IMG/VR virus record: IMGVR_UViG_3300025645_000083
Span: 1-58,834 of that record
Source: a virus
Strand: one strand, 5' to 3'
DNA length: 58,834 nucleotides
The notes beneath the pieces were generated by a model. It was given only the letters and a program-made list of their open reading frames with translations. It had not been told where the DNA came from and did not search any database. A program made the position numbers and the translations under genes. Of the stretch, positions 27,322 through 36,900 are shown in pieces (position 1 is the stretch's first letter; each line of letters starts with the position of its first letter).

Positions 27322-28005
27322 ATGAGAAAGATTAAAGCGTGTATAAATTGGTTTGTTGGGTTCTTTTTTTCTGGAGCATTAGGCTTATTAACTGAGTGGT
27401 TAATGTTCCCAATAGCCTGGTTATTCAAGGGGTACGGTAAGAAGTCACCTTTCTGGATATGGATGGATGACTCAAGATTTAATGATGGAACATATAATGG
27501 TTTCATGCCTGATTACTCATCGTATTTAATTCTTAATGGGTCAGAAGATGAAGAAACCTTTCTAATTGCTTACAAATGGCACTTAAGAAATTCTGTTTGG
27601 AACTTAAAAAGTCTACTTAAACCAACTATGCTTCCTTTTAAAACGGACGGAAACAATAATATAATTATAATTGAGACCATAATAGACGAGTTATATACTT
27701 ATAATGATAATTGGATACCACAAGATGGTAAGTGGGAATCTATTGCAGGATTGAAATACATCCCAATAGACCCTAATCAAGACAAGTGGCAAGTTAATCA
27801 AGGAGATGAGATCTCAATTGAAACATCTATACTAGGTACCGGATTCATTTGGTATGAGGTTCTAGGTGATTTGTCATTTAAATACTCTCAATGCATAGAA
27901 GTTAACTATCTATTCTGGAAAGGATATAGAACAATACAATTAGGAACCAGTCAATCTGGATTCAGATTCACAATAAAGCATCAGGCTATTAAACCCTGGA
28001 AATAA
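27322..28005 (+). CDS. DUF7338-like membrane-anchored phage protein
   Basis: ATG 27,322 is preferred; an upstream TTG at 27,286 is part of the promoter. The 227-residue product has a short basic start and one or two membrane helices (FVGFFFSGALGLLTEWLMFP, IAWLF). A soluble domain follows, containing PFWIWMDDSRFNDGTYNGFM, then AYKWHLRNSVWNLKSLL and a late GFIWYEVLGDLSFKYSQC. This order of membrane start, WxWxDD, then RNxxWN is shared by a phage family that I recall as DUF7338. The biochemical role is unknown. The stop overlaps the next start (TAATG). Confidence 0.6.
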   Translation: MRKIKACINWFVGFFFSGALGLLTEWLMFPIAWLFKGYGKKSPFWIWMDDSRFNDGTYNGFMPDYSSYLILNGSEDEETFLIAYKWHLRNSVWNLKSLLKPTMLPFKTDGNNNIIIIETIIDELYTYNDNWIPQDGKWESIAGLKYIPIDPNQDKWQVNQGDEISIETSILGTGFIWYEVLGDLSFKYSQCIEVNYLFWKGYRTIQLGTSQSGFRFTIKHQAIKPWK

Positions 28006-29897
28006 TGTCAGACAAGAAAGATAAAGATAAAGGATTTGATAGAGAGGCATTTAAACGTGCTATTGCTCATGTGGAGTCTAGTGGTGGAAAGTACTTAAGT
28101 AATCCAACTAGCTCTGCTGCCGGTAGATATCACTTCTTATATAGATATATAAAAAATACTCCTATACTAAAGGGTGTAACTATACGTGAATTTATAAATA
28201 GACCCGAGCTTCAAGAGAAGATTATGGATATGGCCATAGACGGTACATTACCTGGATACCCTAGTTATAGTGGATATGCGCAAGAATTAAAGTCTAAGTT
28301 TAATTTAGACATGGATCTTCATGAGATTGCAGCTCTTACTCATTTCCTAGGTAAAGGTGGTGCAAAGAAGTACTTGTCTAATCCATCAGGATTTGTCGTA
28401 CCTGGAAAGAATGCTAGTGTACAACAATATATTACTAAGTTTAATAAAGCTTTTGGGCCCAAAGCCCCTGGAAATAAAAATGTAATTAAAAAGATTTCAC
28501 CTGAAGAGGCAGGTCATAATGTAAAAGTACAAGATAAGACAGCTGTTAAGCAACCTAAGGAGAGTAAAATAATTAGAACTGATACATTTCAAGCAGGAAG
28601 TGACGAGTATATAGAATACTTGAATAGTCAAGGCGTAAGCAAAGAAGCACCAGAAGTTTCTGAAGAGGGTGAAAAACCTGGTCCCACTGTCCAACCTGAA
28701 ACAGCTGAGCCAACTATAACAGATGAGCCAATAAATGAAGAGGCTGAATCAATTGCTAGATTAATTCCAAATGAGCCTAAAAGGATGGCTCCTGTCTCTG
28801 GTGAACTAGCTGGCAAACCAATGGAGGATCAGCTTGGATTCATGAATACACTTGCAATGGGTGGATTCGCTGGTCTTAATGGAGAAAAAGAAATTATACC
28901 AATAGAGAATGGTGGTACACACGAGCAGAATCCTTACGGAGGAGTTCCTATGGGAACAGGGTCCAATGGTAAAATGAATACTGTTGAAGAAGGTGAAGTA
29001 AAGTTCGGAGACTATATATTCTCGAATAGACTTGCTTTAGGTGGATTTATGAAAAGTGTAGAAGATGCAGATCCTAACGTATTTGCTACTGGTGGTGATT
29101 TAACAGATCCAAAAGAACCAGTTGGTAATCCTATTACTGACCCAATATTTGGACCAGGTAAGGAACTTAAGTTTACTAAGTCTGAAATGAAGCCAGTTGG
29201 ATTAGGATTAAAGAAAGTATCAGAAGAATTCACTGTACCGGATGTGAGAGAAGATTTCATGGATAAGAATTATGTATCAACAGGACCTCAAGATACTGTA
29301 AACTTCCAGAGCGCAGTGCAAGATGAAGGAGGTATGGAGTTCTTAAATAGATACAATGATCCTAAGACTAGAAAGCTTATGATGGAGCAAACTGGTCTTA
29401 GTAGTAATGATATAGATAACATGATACTACGTGGTTTATCTCCTGAAAAAGTAATAGGTGGTAATGAACCAGACTCTAAAGCTTCTGTCAACAGAGAGGG
29501 TAACATCATCAATGTTGCTGAGAAGTATAACAATGCTCCTGGTGTTGAAACACACGAAAGAGTTCACTCTTCTATGTTTGACGCCGCGCAAGGTGAAAAC
29601 TTGCTTGATGTATTAGGAAGCCCTTTTCAACAAGAAGGTAAAAATACATTTAATAAATTTAAGAGTTATATGAAGCTTCCACACGAAGCTTACGGTAACT
29701 TCTCAGAATTCAGAGAAAAGATTGGTCTTAAGCCAGGTGAACAAATCACTGAAAAAGAATTAAAGAAAAGAGTAAAAGCAAAAGGTCTTGATGATGAGAA
29801 CTTTTACAAGGTATTCAATGATAAAAATATAACTAAAGCATTAAACACAATAGCTTCAACAGGTGGTCAATCTGATGATGAATATAGATTAGCATAA
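28005..29897 (+). CDS. Ejection protein: lysozyme-like domain plus zincin-like domain
   Basis: This 630-residue, three-part protein starts with a lysozyme/transglycosylase-like fold at about 8-155, with catalytic-type E24 in AHVESSGGKYLSNPTSSAAG and RYHFLYRYI. Residues 165-260 are an acidic Pro/Glu-rich linker. Residues 275-345 carry GGTHEQNPYGGVPMGTGSNG and VEEGEVKFGDYIFSNRLALG, a module that recurs in internal proteins of Bacteroidota phages. The C-terminal part has H517-ERV-H521, an HExxH zinc-peptidase motif, with a helix HEAYGNFSEFREKIGL about 40 residues later that could supply the third ligand. It probably cuts peptidoglycan during DNA entry and may cleave a partner protein. Confidence 0.7.
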   Translation: MSDKKDKDKGFDREAFKRAIAHVESSGGKYLSNPTSSAAGRYHFLYRYIKNTPILKGVTIREFINRPELQEKIMDMAIDGTLPGYPSYSGYAQELKSKFNLDMDLHEIAALTHFLGKGGAKKYLSNPSGFVVPGKNASVQQYITKFNKAFGPKAPGNKNVIKKISPEEAGHNVKVQDKTAVKQPKESKIIRTDTFQAGSDEYIEYLNSQGVSKEAPEVSEEGEKPGPTVQPETAEPTITDEPINEEAESIARLIPNEPKRMAPVSGELAGKPMEDQLGFMNTLAMGGFAGLNGEKEIIPIENGGTHEQNPYGGVPMGTGSNGKMNTVEEGEVKFGDYIFSNRLALGGFMKSVEDADPNVFATGGDLTDPKEPVGNPITDPIFGPGKELKFTKSEMKPVGLGLKKVSEEFTVPDVREDFMDKNYVSTGPQDTVNFQSAVQDEGGMEFLNRYNDPKTRKLMMEQTGLSSNDIDNMILRGLSPEKVIGGNEPDSKASVNREGNIINVAEKYNNAPGVETHERVHSSMFDAAQGENLLDVLGSPFQQEGKNTFNKFKSYMKLPHEAYGNFSEFREKIGLKPGEQITEKELKKRVKAKGLDDENFYKVFNDKNITKALNTIASTGGQSDDEYRLA

Positions 29898-29898
29898 T

Positions 29899-31461
29899 AT
29901 GAAAAAGAAACAAGACAGCATAATGGATAAGTTTAATCTTCCTTCTTATACAAAAGGTAAGACTTTTGCTGAAGCGAGCAAGGCCATTGCTAAGAAATTT
30001 GAAGGCAGAAAGGACAAAGAGTCTACTGAGACACTTCAGGAGCTTCAAGGAAGATTACAACAAGCTCAAGAGTACGTTAAGGCTAAGTCACAGCCACAAC
30101 AAGCTCCACAACAAGCTCCACAACAAGAACAGCCTCAAGATCCAATGTCTATGGGTGGTCAAATTGGTGGAGAGTCTAATGATTACTTCCTAGGGGGTAT
30201 CATGAGTAGTCTTGGTGGTGCTGGAGGTGCAGCTGCAGGCGCGGCGGGAGCGGGAGCAGCAGCAGGCGGTGCATCTGGATTACTAGGTAAAGTTGGTGGA
30301 GGTGCTATTCCTGGAATGGGATTACTAAGTAAAGCTCCAGAAGCTATTGGTCATTTTAAGTCTGGTAATGCTGCAAAAGGCATAATGAGTGCAGCTAGTG
30401 GTGCGGCTAGTATGATTCCTGGTGTAGGAGCGATAGCTTCTCCAATTTTAGATATGGCAACAAAATTTGTTGGTAATGGACAGGCGAAGCAAGAAGCACA
30501 AGATTTAGCAGTTAATGATACTGCAACTAAAGCCAAGCAATTTAACAATCCTTTTGCTAATGGTGGATTTATGGATAGTACAGATCCAAATGAACTAATT
30601 AGTATGTTAGGTGAAACAGATCCAACTAAAGATTATTTTGCAGGTCAAGCAGATAAAAGGGCTGCATTTGATGCTAGTAATGATATGTTTGCCGGAGAAG
30701 CTGATAAAAGAGCGGCATTTGACGCAAGTAATAATTATTTTGCAGGTGAGGCTGATAAAAAAGCAATGTCAGATTCTAAAGATGCGGCACATAGCGCAAG
30801 TAATGATGCTTTTGCTGCTGAGGCTGATGCTAGAAAAGCTGCAAATTATAGTACTGAAGAAGAAGGTAATGTAGAAGGTAATGTAGAAGGTAAATATGAC
30901 CCTTCTAGTTTGTTAAGATACGCTCCTGCAGTTACAGATGCTTATCAATTAGCTACATTAGATAAACCTGATCAAGTGTCAAGAAACAAACTTGGAAATA
31001 CTTATGATCCACAAAGAGTAGATGAGAGACAATTAGTTAAAGGAGTTCAAGAAGGTGTAAACAATCAAAGAGATGCTATTCTAGGATCTTCTGGTGGTTC
31101 TCAAGCAGCTGCTAGAGCCAACTTACTTGGATTAAGCTTACAGGGAACTAAAGCTTTATCTAGTGCAATGGCACAAGCTGGTTCAGAAAATAGACAAGAG
31201 AATAGAGCAGGACAACAATTCAATTTAGGAGTTGATCAAACTAATCTTCAACAATCTAATGCTGAGCAATTAGCTAATGAACAAAACAAAGGAGCATATG
31301 ATGCTCAAAAGAGTCAGTTAATATCTCAATTAGGTTCTAATCTTGGAGAAGTTGGAAAAGAACAGTTGTTTAAAAAGTATCCTGAGTTAATGGGTATGGA
31401 CTTTGATGCACTTGGTAAATACATGAAAACTAAGAATAAAAAGAAAAAAGGTAAACTATAA
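29899..31461 (+). CDS. Internal virion (ejection) protein with 17-residue repeats
   Basis: This 520-residue protein has a basic N-terminus, a Gln/Pro-rich segment (QAPQQAPQQEQPQDP) and a hydrophobic Gly/Ala-rich stretch (about 95-190, GGAGGAAAGAAGAGAAAGGA, MIPGVGAIASPILDMA) able to insert in membranes. An Ala/Asp/Lys repeat (about 245-315) and a helical C-terminus (KYDPSSLLRYAPAVTDAYQL, then ANLLGLSLQGTKALSSAMAQ) follow, and the end is Lys-rich. This resembles pore-forming ejection proteins that podoviruses release from the head. It starts one base after the previous stop. Confidence 0.6.
   Translation: MKKKQDSIMDKFNLPSYTKGKTFAEASKAIAKKFEGRKDKESTETLQELQGRLQQAQEYVKAKSQPQQAPQQAPQQEQPQDPMSMGGQIGGESNDYFLGGIMSSLGGAGGAAAGAAGAGAAAGGASGLLGKVGGGAIPGMGLLSKAPEAIGHFKSGNAAKGIMSAASGAASMIPGVGAIASPILDMATKFVGNGQAKQEAQDLAVNDTATKAKQFNNPFANGGFMDSTDPNELISMLGETDPTKDYFAGQADKRAAFDASNDMFAGEADKRAAFDASNNYFAGEADKKAMSDSKDAAHSASNDAFAAEADARKAANYSTEEEGNVEGNVEGKYDPSSLLRYAPAVTDAYQLATLDKPDQVSRNKLGNTYDPQRVDERQLVKGVQEGVNNQRDAILGSSGGSQAAARANLLGLSLQGTKALSSAMAQAGSENRQENRAGQQFNLGVDQTNLQQSNAEQLANEQNKGAYDAQKSQLISQLGSNLGEVGKEQLFKKYPELMGMDFDALGKYMKTKNKKKKGKL
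30631..30849 (+). repeat. In-frame 51-base repeats (17 residues) in the 29,899 gene
   Basis: Units begin at 30,631, 30,682 and 30,733, with a longer last one from 30,805. They encode DYFAGQADKRAAFDASN, DMFAGEADKRAAFDASN, NYFAGEADKKAMSDSKD and DAFAAEADARKAANYS. The first two differ at a handful of bases, showing fairly recent tandem expansion. A helical or coiled structure with a 17-residue period is expected. Confidence 0.85.
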
Positions 31462-31473
31462 TAAACAAATAAG

Positions 31474-31665
31474 ATGACAAGAGCGTATTTATTATTACTC
31501 AATATAGTAGATAATGACGATATCTACATAGATCACAAGAAGAAAAGATTCGTACTCACCTACAATGATGAAAAAATTGTCATCAATCGTGAGGATGTTA
31601 AGGATTTTATAACTATATTTATGAACGATAAAGACGCACTGTTAGAAAAGCTTAACAATAATTAA
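31474..31665 (+). CDS. Small unknown protein between ejection genes
   Basis: This 63-residue protein has a hydrophobic start (TRAYLLLLNIVDNDD), then IYIDHKKKRFVLTYNDEKIV and an acidic helix (REDVKDFITIFMNDKDALLE). The leader ATAAACAAATAAG matches other A-rich starts, and the stop is one base before the next ATG. No family is recognised. Its location suggests a small cargo, chaperone or assembly factor. Confidence 0.55.
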   Translation: MTRAYLLLLNIVDNDDIYIDHKKKRFVLTYNDEKIVINREDVKDFITIFMNDKDALLEKLNNN

Positions 31666-31666
31666 T

Positions 31667-33955
31667 ATGGCAAATAGATTTAGTAACATAACAACAGCAG
31701 GATTTAAAGGTCTTTCTCTAGATGAGATAATGGCAGTGCCTTTAGCTAAACAAGCTAGGCAAGATGCTTCATTGGCTGCAACTGATGAGCTAGAGGCTCT
31801 TGAGACAAAAAGACTTGAAGGTGATGCAGGTGTTGTTGATGCAGAATTAGAAAGAATCAGAAAGGAATCTGAGCAGATATCCAAAGATTTGATGGATCGT
31901 GGAGTAGACAGAGGTTTGTCAAATAAGCTTCGTAAATTGAGATCATCTCAAAAGAAATCTTTCGGTGCTTCTGGCGTTGTAGGTCAAGCTAAAGCTAATT
32001 ACACTTCTGCACAGAAATATATAAATGATCTTGCCACTAAGAAAATATCACAAGCAGGTTGGTCACCACAAGAGGCAAAAGTATGGGCTACAAAGCAAGT
32101 AAGTGATTTTGGTAGTTCTTTTGATGAGTTAGGTAATTTTAAACAGTTTTCAGGAACTGGCCTATCTACTAAAGTTGGTACTAATGATTGGATTAACAAA
32201 AATTTAAAGCTTGTACAGGCAGATGCCTCGCAAGATGCAATGAAATATACAGGTAACTTAGATCAGTTTACACAGGCTTATGCTTCTGGTATAATAAAAG
32301 AAAGAGATTTCAATAAGATTATGTCTTCCTTAACCACTATGGCTTCTAATGATCCTGATTTACAGGCCTCATTGAAACAACAACAATTCTTTGACCCTAA
32401 TGCAGGTGATGCTAGAAATATAGGTAAGTGGGAAGTTAGATATAGAGCTGACGGAACTAAGAAAGATGTATTTATTCCAGGTAATCAATTTGGTAGACAA
32501 CTATTTGGAGCCGCTGCAGGTGGGCAATCTAGAGAGCAAAGTTTAAAATATCACTTTAATACTGATACAGCAGCTAAAGAGTTACACGAAAGAGGACTTG
32601 ATGCTAGAGAAGCTGCTGATCTGGTTAGAGCTGCTAATGGTGTTCTTACCACAGTTACACCTGATAATATTGATGAAATTAAAGAAAATACAGGATTGGC
32701 CCTTAATGAGCTTGAGAGACAGACATCAGAAAATAATGCATTTTGGGGAACTGATGAACAAATGCTTGACCCTAACTTTGATAAAGCCAAGAAAGATGAA
32801 TTTGAAGCTAGAAGAAAGTCTAATCCTGTTGCTTTTGAACAAGCTAAAAAAGAACTTAATGATTCTAAAGTAAAGTATCATAAATTAAACAACCTTATTA
32901 ATAGAGTTGAAACTAAAGCGTTAGAAGGTTTTACAGATGAAGAAAAGAAAGAATACGAATTTGCTGAACAAATAAGTGAGCTTAGAACTCAAGATGAAGC
33001 TACTAAAGTTGACTACTTAGAAAAAGAGCTTATTAAGCTTGGGGTTAATCCTGATGATTTAGATATAACTGGAGAAGGGAGAGTATTAAATAATAAAACT
33101 GGTAATTATAATATTGTTCCGGTAAATAAATCTGATGAGTTACTTAGGCATTATTTAGATAAAAAGAATATAACTAACAGATTTGTTGGAAATGAATTAG
33201 ATCCTAGAGGGGCTTGGGAATCATTTGATGATATTAAAAGTAGAGCTAATGATCTCGTAAGAAAGCATTTAGAGTCTAGTCAGAACTTATACTCTGAGTC
33301 ATATACAGAATTCAGTGCTCTTAATAATGGTAAGTACTCAAGTAAGATTGGTGGATTGAATGAAGTATTGAGTGATGGATTTAAGGGATCAGGTTATTCA
33401 GAAGCTTATTCAGGTAAAGATATGTTCTCTTACTTGTCTGAGACTTATCCACCGGATCCAAGTACTGGTGAAGCTAAAGTTGATTATGATGTTAGGGTAA
33501 CTGATGGACATGATGAAAAAGGATATCCTATTGAGCACTTAGTTGTTAAGGATAAGAATGGATCTGTAATAGAGGTTAAAACTATAACAAGAGGAGATCT
33601 TGGTAAATCAACACAACTTAGTGCTGGAAAAGAACTAGCTGTTTCTAGTGACCCAGGATTAGCTGCTAAAGGCAGAAAGATGATTGCCAGTGCAGAATAC
33701 ATGCCTAAGATTAAAGCTTCTGAAATAAGAAGTGGCAATATTGAAGGAACAGTGCAAGGTAAGAATATAAAAATAAAAGGAGTTGAAACTCCAATTTCTT
33801 GGGTTAAGGCTCAAGTTGGTTCCAGAGATGTCTGGAGAATAAAAGTTGGAGAATTCCAATCAAGAGAGTTGTTTGGAGAGGCAGATATGGCTACGTATTT
33901 GTATGAAGAATTAGTAAAAGACTTAAAGAAACAAAATGGCGGAAACACAGAATAA
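31667..33955 (+). CDS. Internal virion/cargo protein
   Basis: This 762-residue, highly helical protein is rich in Lys, Glu, Ala and Asp with no membrane segment. The first 110 residues are coiled-coil-like (ELEALETKRLEGDAGVVDAE, then ERIRKESEQISKDLMDRGVD). A mid region holds RNIGKWEVRYRADGTKKDVF, and a beta part near 600-740 holds VDYDVRVTDGHDEKGYPIEH and KVGEFQSRELFGEADMATYL. It overlaps the next gene by 20 bases. Its place between the ejection proteins and the virion RNA polymerase points to a cargo protein packaged in the head and ejected with DNA. Confidence 0.55.
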   Translation: MANRFSNITTAGFKGLSLDEIMAVPLAKQARQDASLAATDELEALETKRLEGDAGVVDAELERIRKESEQISKDLMDRGVDRGLSNKLRKLRSSQKKSFGASGVVGQAKANYTSAQKYINDLATKKISQAGWSPQEAKVWATKQVSDFGSSFDELGNFKQFSGTGLSTKVGTNDWINKNLKLVQADASQDAMKYTGNLDQFTQAYASGIIKERDFNKIMSSLTTMASNDPDLQASLKQQQFFDPNAGDARNIGKWEVRYRADGTKKDVFIPGNQFGRQLFGAAAGGQSREQSLKYHFNTDTAAKELHERGLDAREAADLVRAANGVLTTVTPDNIDEIKENTGLALNELERQTSENNAFWGTDEQMLDPNFDKAKKDEFEARRKSNPVAFEQAKKELNDSKVKYHKLNNLINRVETKALEGFTDEEKKEYEFAEQISELRTQDEATKVDYLEKELIKLGVNPDDLDITGEGRVLNNKTGNYNIVPVNKSDELLRHYLDKKNITNRFVGNELDPRGAWESFDDIKSRANDLVRKHLESSQNLYSESYTEFSALNNGKYSSKIGGLNEVLSDGFKGSGYSEAYSGKDMFSYLSETYPPDPSTGEAKVDYDVRVTDGHDEKGYPIEHLVVKDKNGSVIEVKTITRGDLGKSTQLSAGKELAVSSDPGLAAKGRKMIASAEYMPKIKASEIRSGNIEGTVQGKNIKIKGVETPISWVKAQVGSRDVWRIKVGEFQSRELFGEADMATYLYEELVKDLKKQNGGNTE

Positions 33956-36900
33956 TCAAGATTTTGCTGGCACACCAGATGCTATTGTAGTGGAGAATGA
34001 ATTCACTGAATTAGACAAGACAGAGCCTGTAAAAGACACTGCTGACATATCTATTGTTGATACTGATCCAGTCGAGGTTGAGAAAACTGATCCTAAAGAT
34101 GATGAGATTTCAATTGTAGACGACGGTCCTAGTATCATGGAGGATAACAGGTACGAAGGTTTAGATGTAGAGGATTACACTGATTATCTTGGTAGTACTA
34201 TATTTATGCCTACTGGTGGCGTTGAAGAATTAAATAGACGTCGTGGTGAGTTACAATCAGGATGGCAACAAGCTGGTAATATGATTGGTCAAGCTGTTGT
34301 TGGTGAGATAATTGGTGGTACTGTTGAAGGATTAGGTTACTTACTTGACTTAGGCAGTGTTATGGATTACATGACTGGTAACGAGACTGAGTGGGGAAAC
34401 TTTATGACAGATGCTGGTAAAGGGTTAAGAACATGGGGACAAGACGCTATGGCTATTCATCAAAAAGCACCTGGTAAGTTCGATCCTTCTGATTCAGGAT
34501 GGTGGTTCAGTAACGGAGTATCTGTTGCTAGTACATTAAGCATGCTTATACCTTCTATGGCTGCAACTAAAGCTTTAGGATTTCTAGGTAAGGGAGCTTC
34601 AAAGCTTGGTGGAAAATTTTCTCGCGTACTAGATGTTGCTGAAAACATGGGTAAAAAGTCTACATGGATGACAGAGGGTATATCCCAAGCTGTTGTATCT
34701 AGACACATAGAAAACTCTATGGAAGCATCCGGTACATTTGAATCTAAACGTGAAGAGTTATTAAATAAAATAGATAAAGAAACAGGCTTACCTTTCACAG
34801 AAGAGAAAGCTACTCAAATAGCATCAACAGCTGCGTCTGATAACTATAATAAAGGTTGGGCCATGTTATTACAAGATATTCCTCAATATCTAGCACTTGG
34901 TAAGATATTCAATCCTCACACTAGTAGGATGGAGAATGCTTTGTCTAAAGCATCTAGTAGAGGTCTTGGAGTTAAAATGAAACCTTGGATGCAAAAAGTT
35001 TCAGGTGGAGTAGGTACTTTCGTTTCAGAAGGTGCTGAAGAATCTTATCAATACTTAATTGCTGAGAATGCCAAAGCTATGGCTGATCTTAATGCTGGGA
35101 TTATTACAAGGGAAAAGTATGACGAAATAATGGAAGATGCCATGGGCTCAGATGAAATGAAAACATCTGCATTCTTTGGTGGTCTTGGTGGTAACTTATT
35201 TCATTTTGCAGGTAAAGGTTTGAGTGAACTTAAAAAGGGAAAGAAAAAAAGAACCTTTGAAAAAGAATATGAGAAAACATATGCTACGACTCTAAATGAT
35301 AGAGCTCGTAACTTTATGTCTATGCAACAAAAATTATCAGATGCTGATAATAACAACAATCTTGAAGCAAGAGAGATGGTATTGGATGAGATGATGTTAA
35401 TGATGACTACTGATTCATTACATCGCGGTAAATTCGATCAACATATTGAAGCTTTAGAAGGTATTGCAAGCATGACTAAAGAAGAGGCTGCTGCTTTAAA
35501 AGAACAAGGAGGTAGTGATTTCAACCTAGAGTTAGCTAAGAAAAATATACCATCTGTTATTAAAAAGTCTGAAGAGATGAGGATGGATTATTTAAAATTC
35601 TCTAATAAGTATGATGCTAACATTGCGGCTAAAATGGCCCAAAACAATTATAGAACAAAAAGATTTGTAGAGAACTCTGCCAAGATGGATGAAAAGATTC
35701 AGAAGGTTACTTATGGAGTTCCTAATGCTAGTGCTATATCGACTACTCAAATGGAAAAGATTGAGGGTCTTATGAAGGTTAAGGCTTTGACTCAAATGAA
35801 TGAGACATTTAAGAAACAACTTGAACAAGAAGGTGTTAGTGAGTTAAGAAAACCACATATTGAGAAATTAATAAAAGACAATGAGAAGCGTATTGCTAAG
35901 ATGACGCTTGACTATCAGGCTATCAAAGGTGATGACCCACGAGATGCTGAACAAAAAAGAAAAGATGCTAGACTTGCTCAAGGCTTCGATGAAGACGTTA
36001 CTGCTGAACTAACAGAGGCTTACATGATTAAGGAGCGTAACAACGCAGAGATATCACTTAATCAATCAGAGAATGGAGATATTCGTAAAGAGTCTTATAG
36101 AAAAGGTCTTAAAAAGCAAGAGCTAACTCATAGAGTTAATACTCCACTTGAAACTGAAGAGCAAGGACAAGAACTTCAGAAAGAAATAGAGGAGTCTGAT
36201 TTTTTAACTAAAGATGAGAAGATTAAGAATGCAGCTGTTGTTAATGAAAACATAGAAGAGCTTGCTAATGAAGAAGCTGTTGCAAGAGAGTATGCTAATG
36301 ACGATGCCAGAGAGGCTGAAAGATTAGCTGAAGAAGCTGCTAGATCTGCTAATACAACAACTGTAAGTAACGCTAACAAAGCTAGTGTTGCAGATAATAT
36401 TGAAGATGAGCATGCAGAAGACTCAACAAATGTAACTAAGACTACTAAGTCTCAAGAGAAAGGAAAGGATAGAGCTATTAATACGGATAAAGTTAGTAGT
36501 AATATCAAGGTTCCTTTATACGCTAACTTAAATGGACCAGGCTGGAAAGACTGGGTATTTAATGGTAAAGATAAAACAGGAGCTAAAGATGGTAAGCCAG
36601 TATTGCTTGACTATGTTGTTGGAACTCCTGGTGGAATACATTCTAAACTAGGACAACAAGCTATTGAGATATTCAATAAAGCCAAGAAGAATCCTAAGAT
36701 AAAATTAACAGCTGAAGAGAAAGATATTTTATTTAATCATCTTCCTATTAAGATACAACTTACTGATGATATATGGTCACATATACCTGCTTATAGTAAG
36801 ACAAATGCATTTTATAAAACTAATGAACTTCCTAAAAGAGAGAATATCATTAGACAAATGTTCTTGGGTAATACTCAAACACAAGTTACTCATCAATTTG

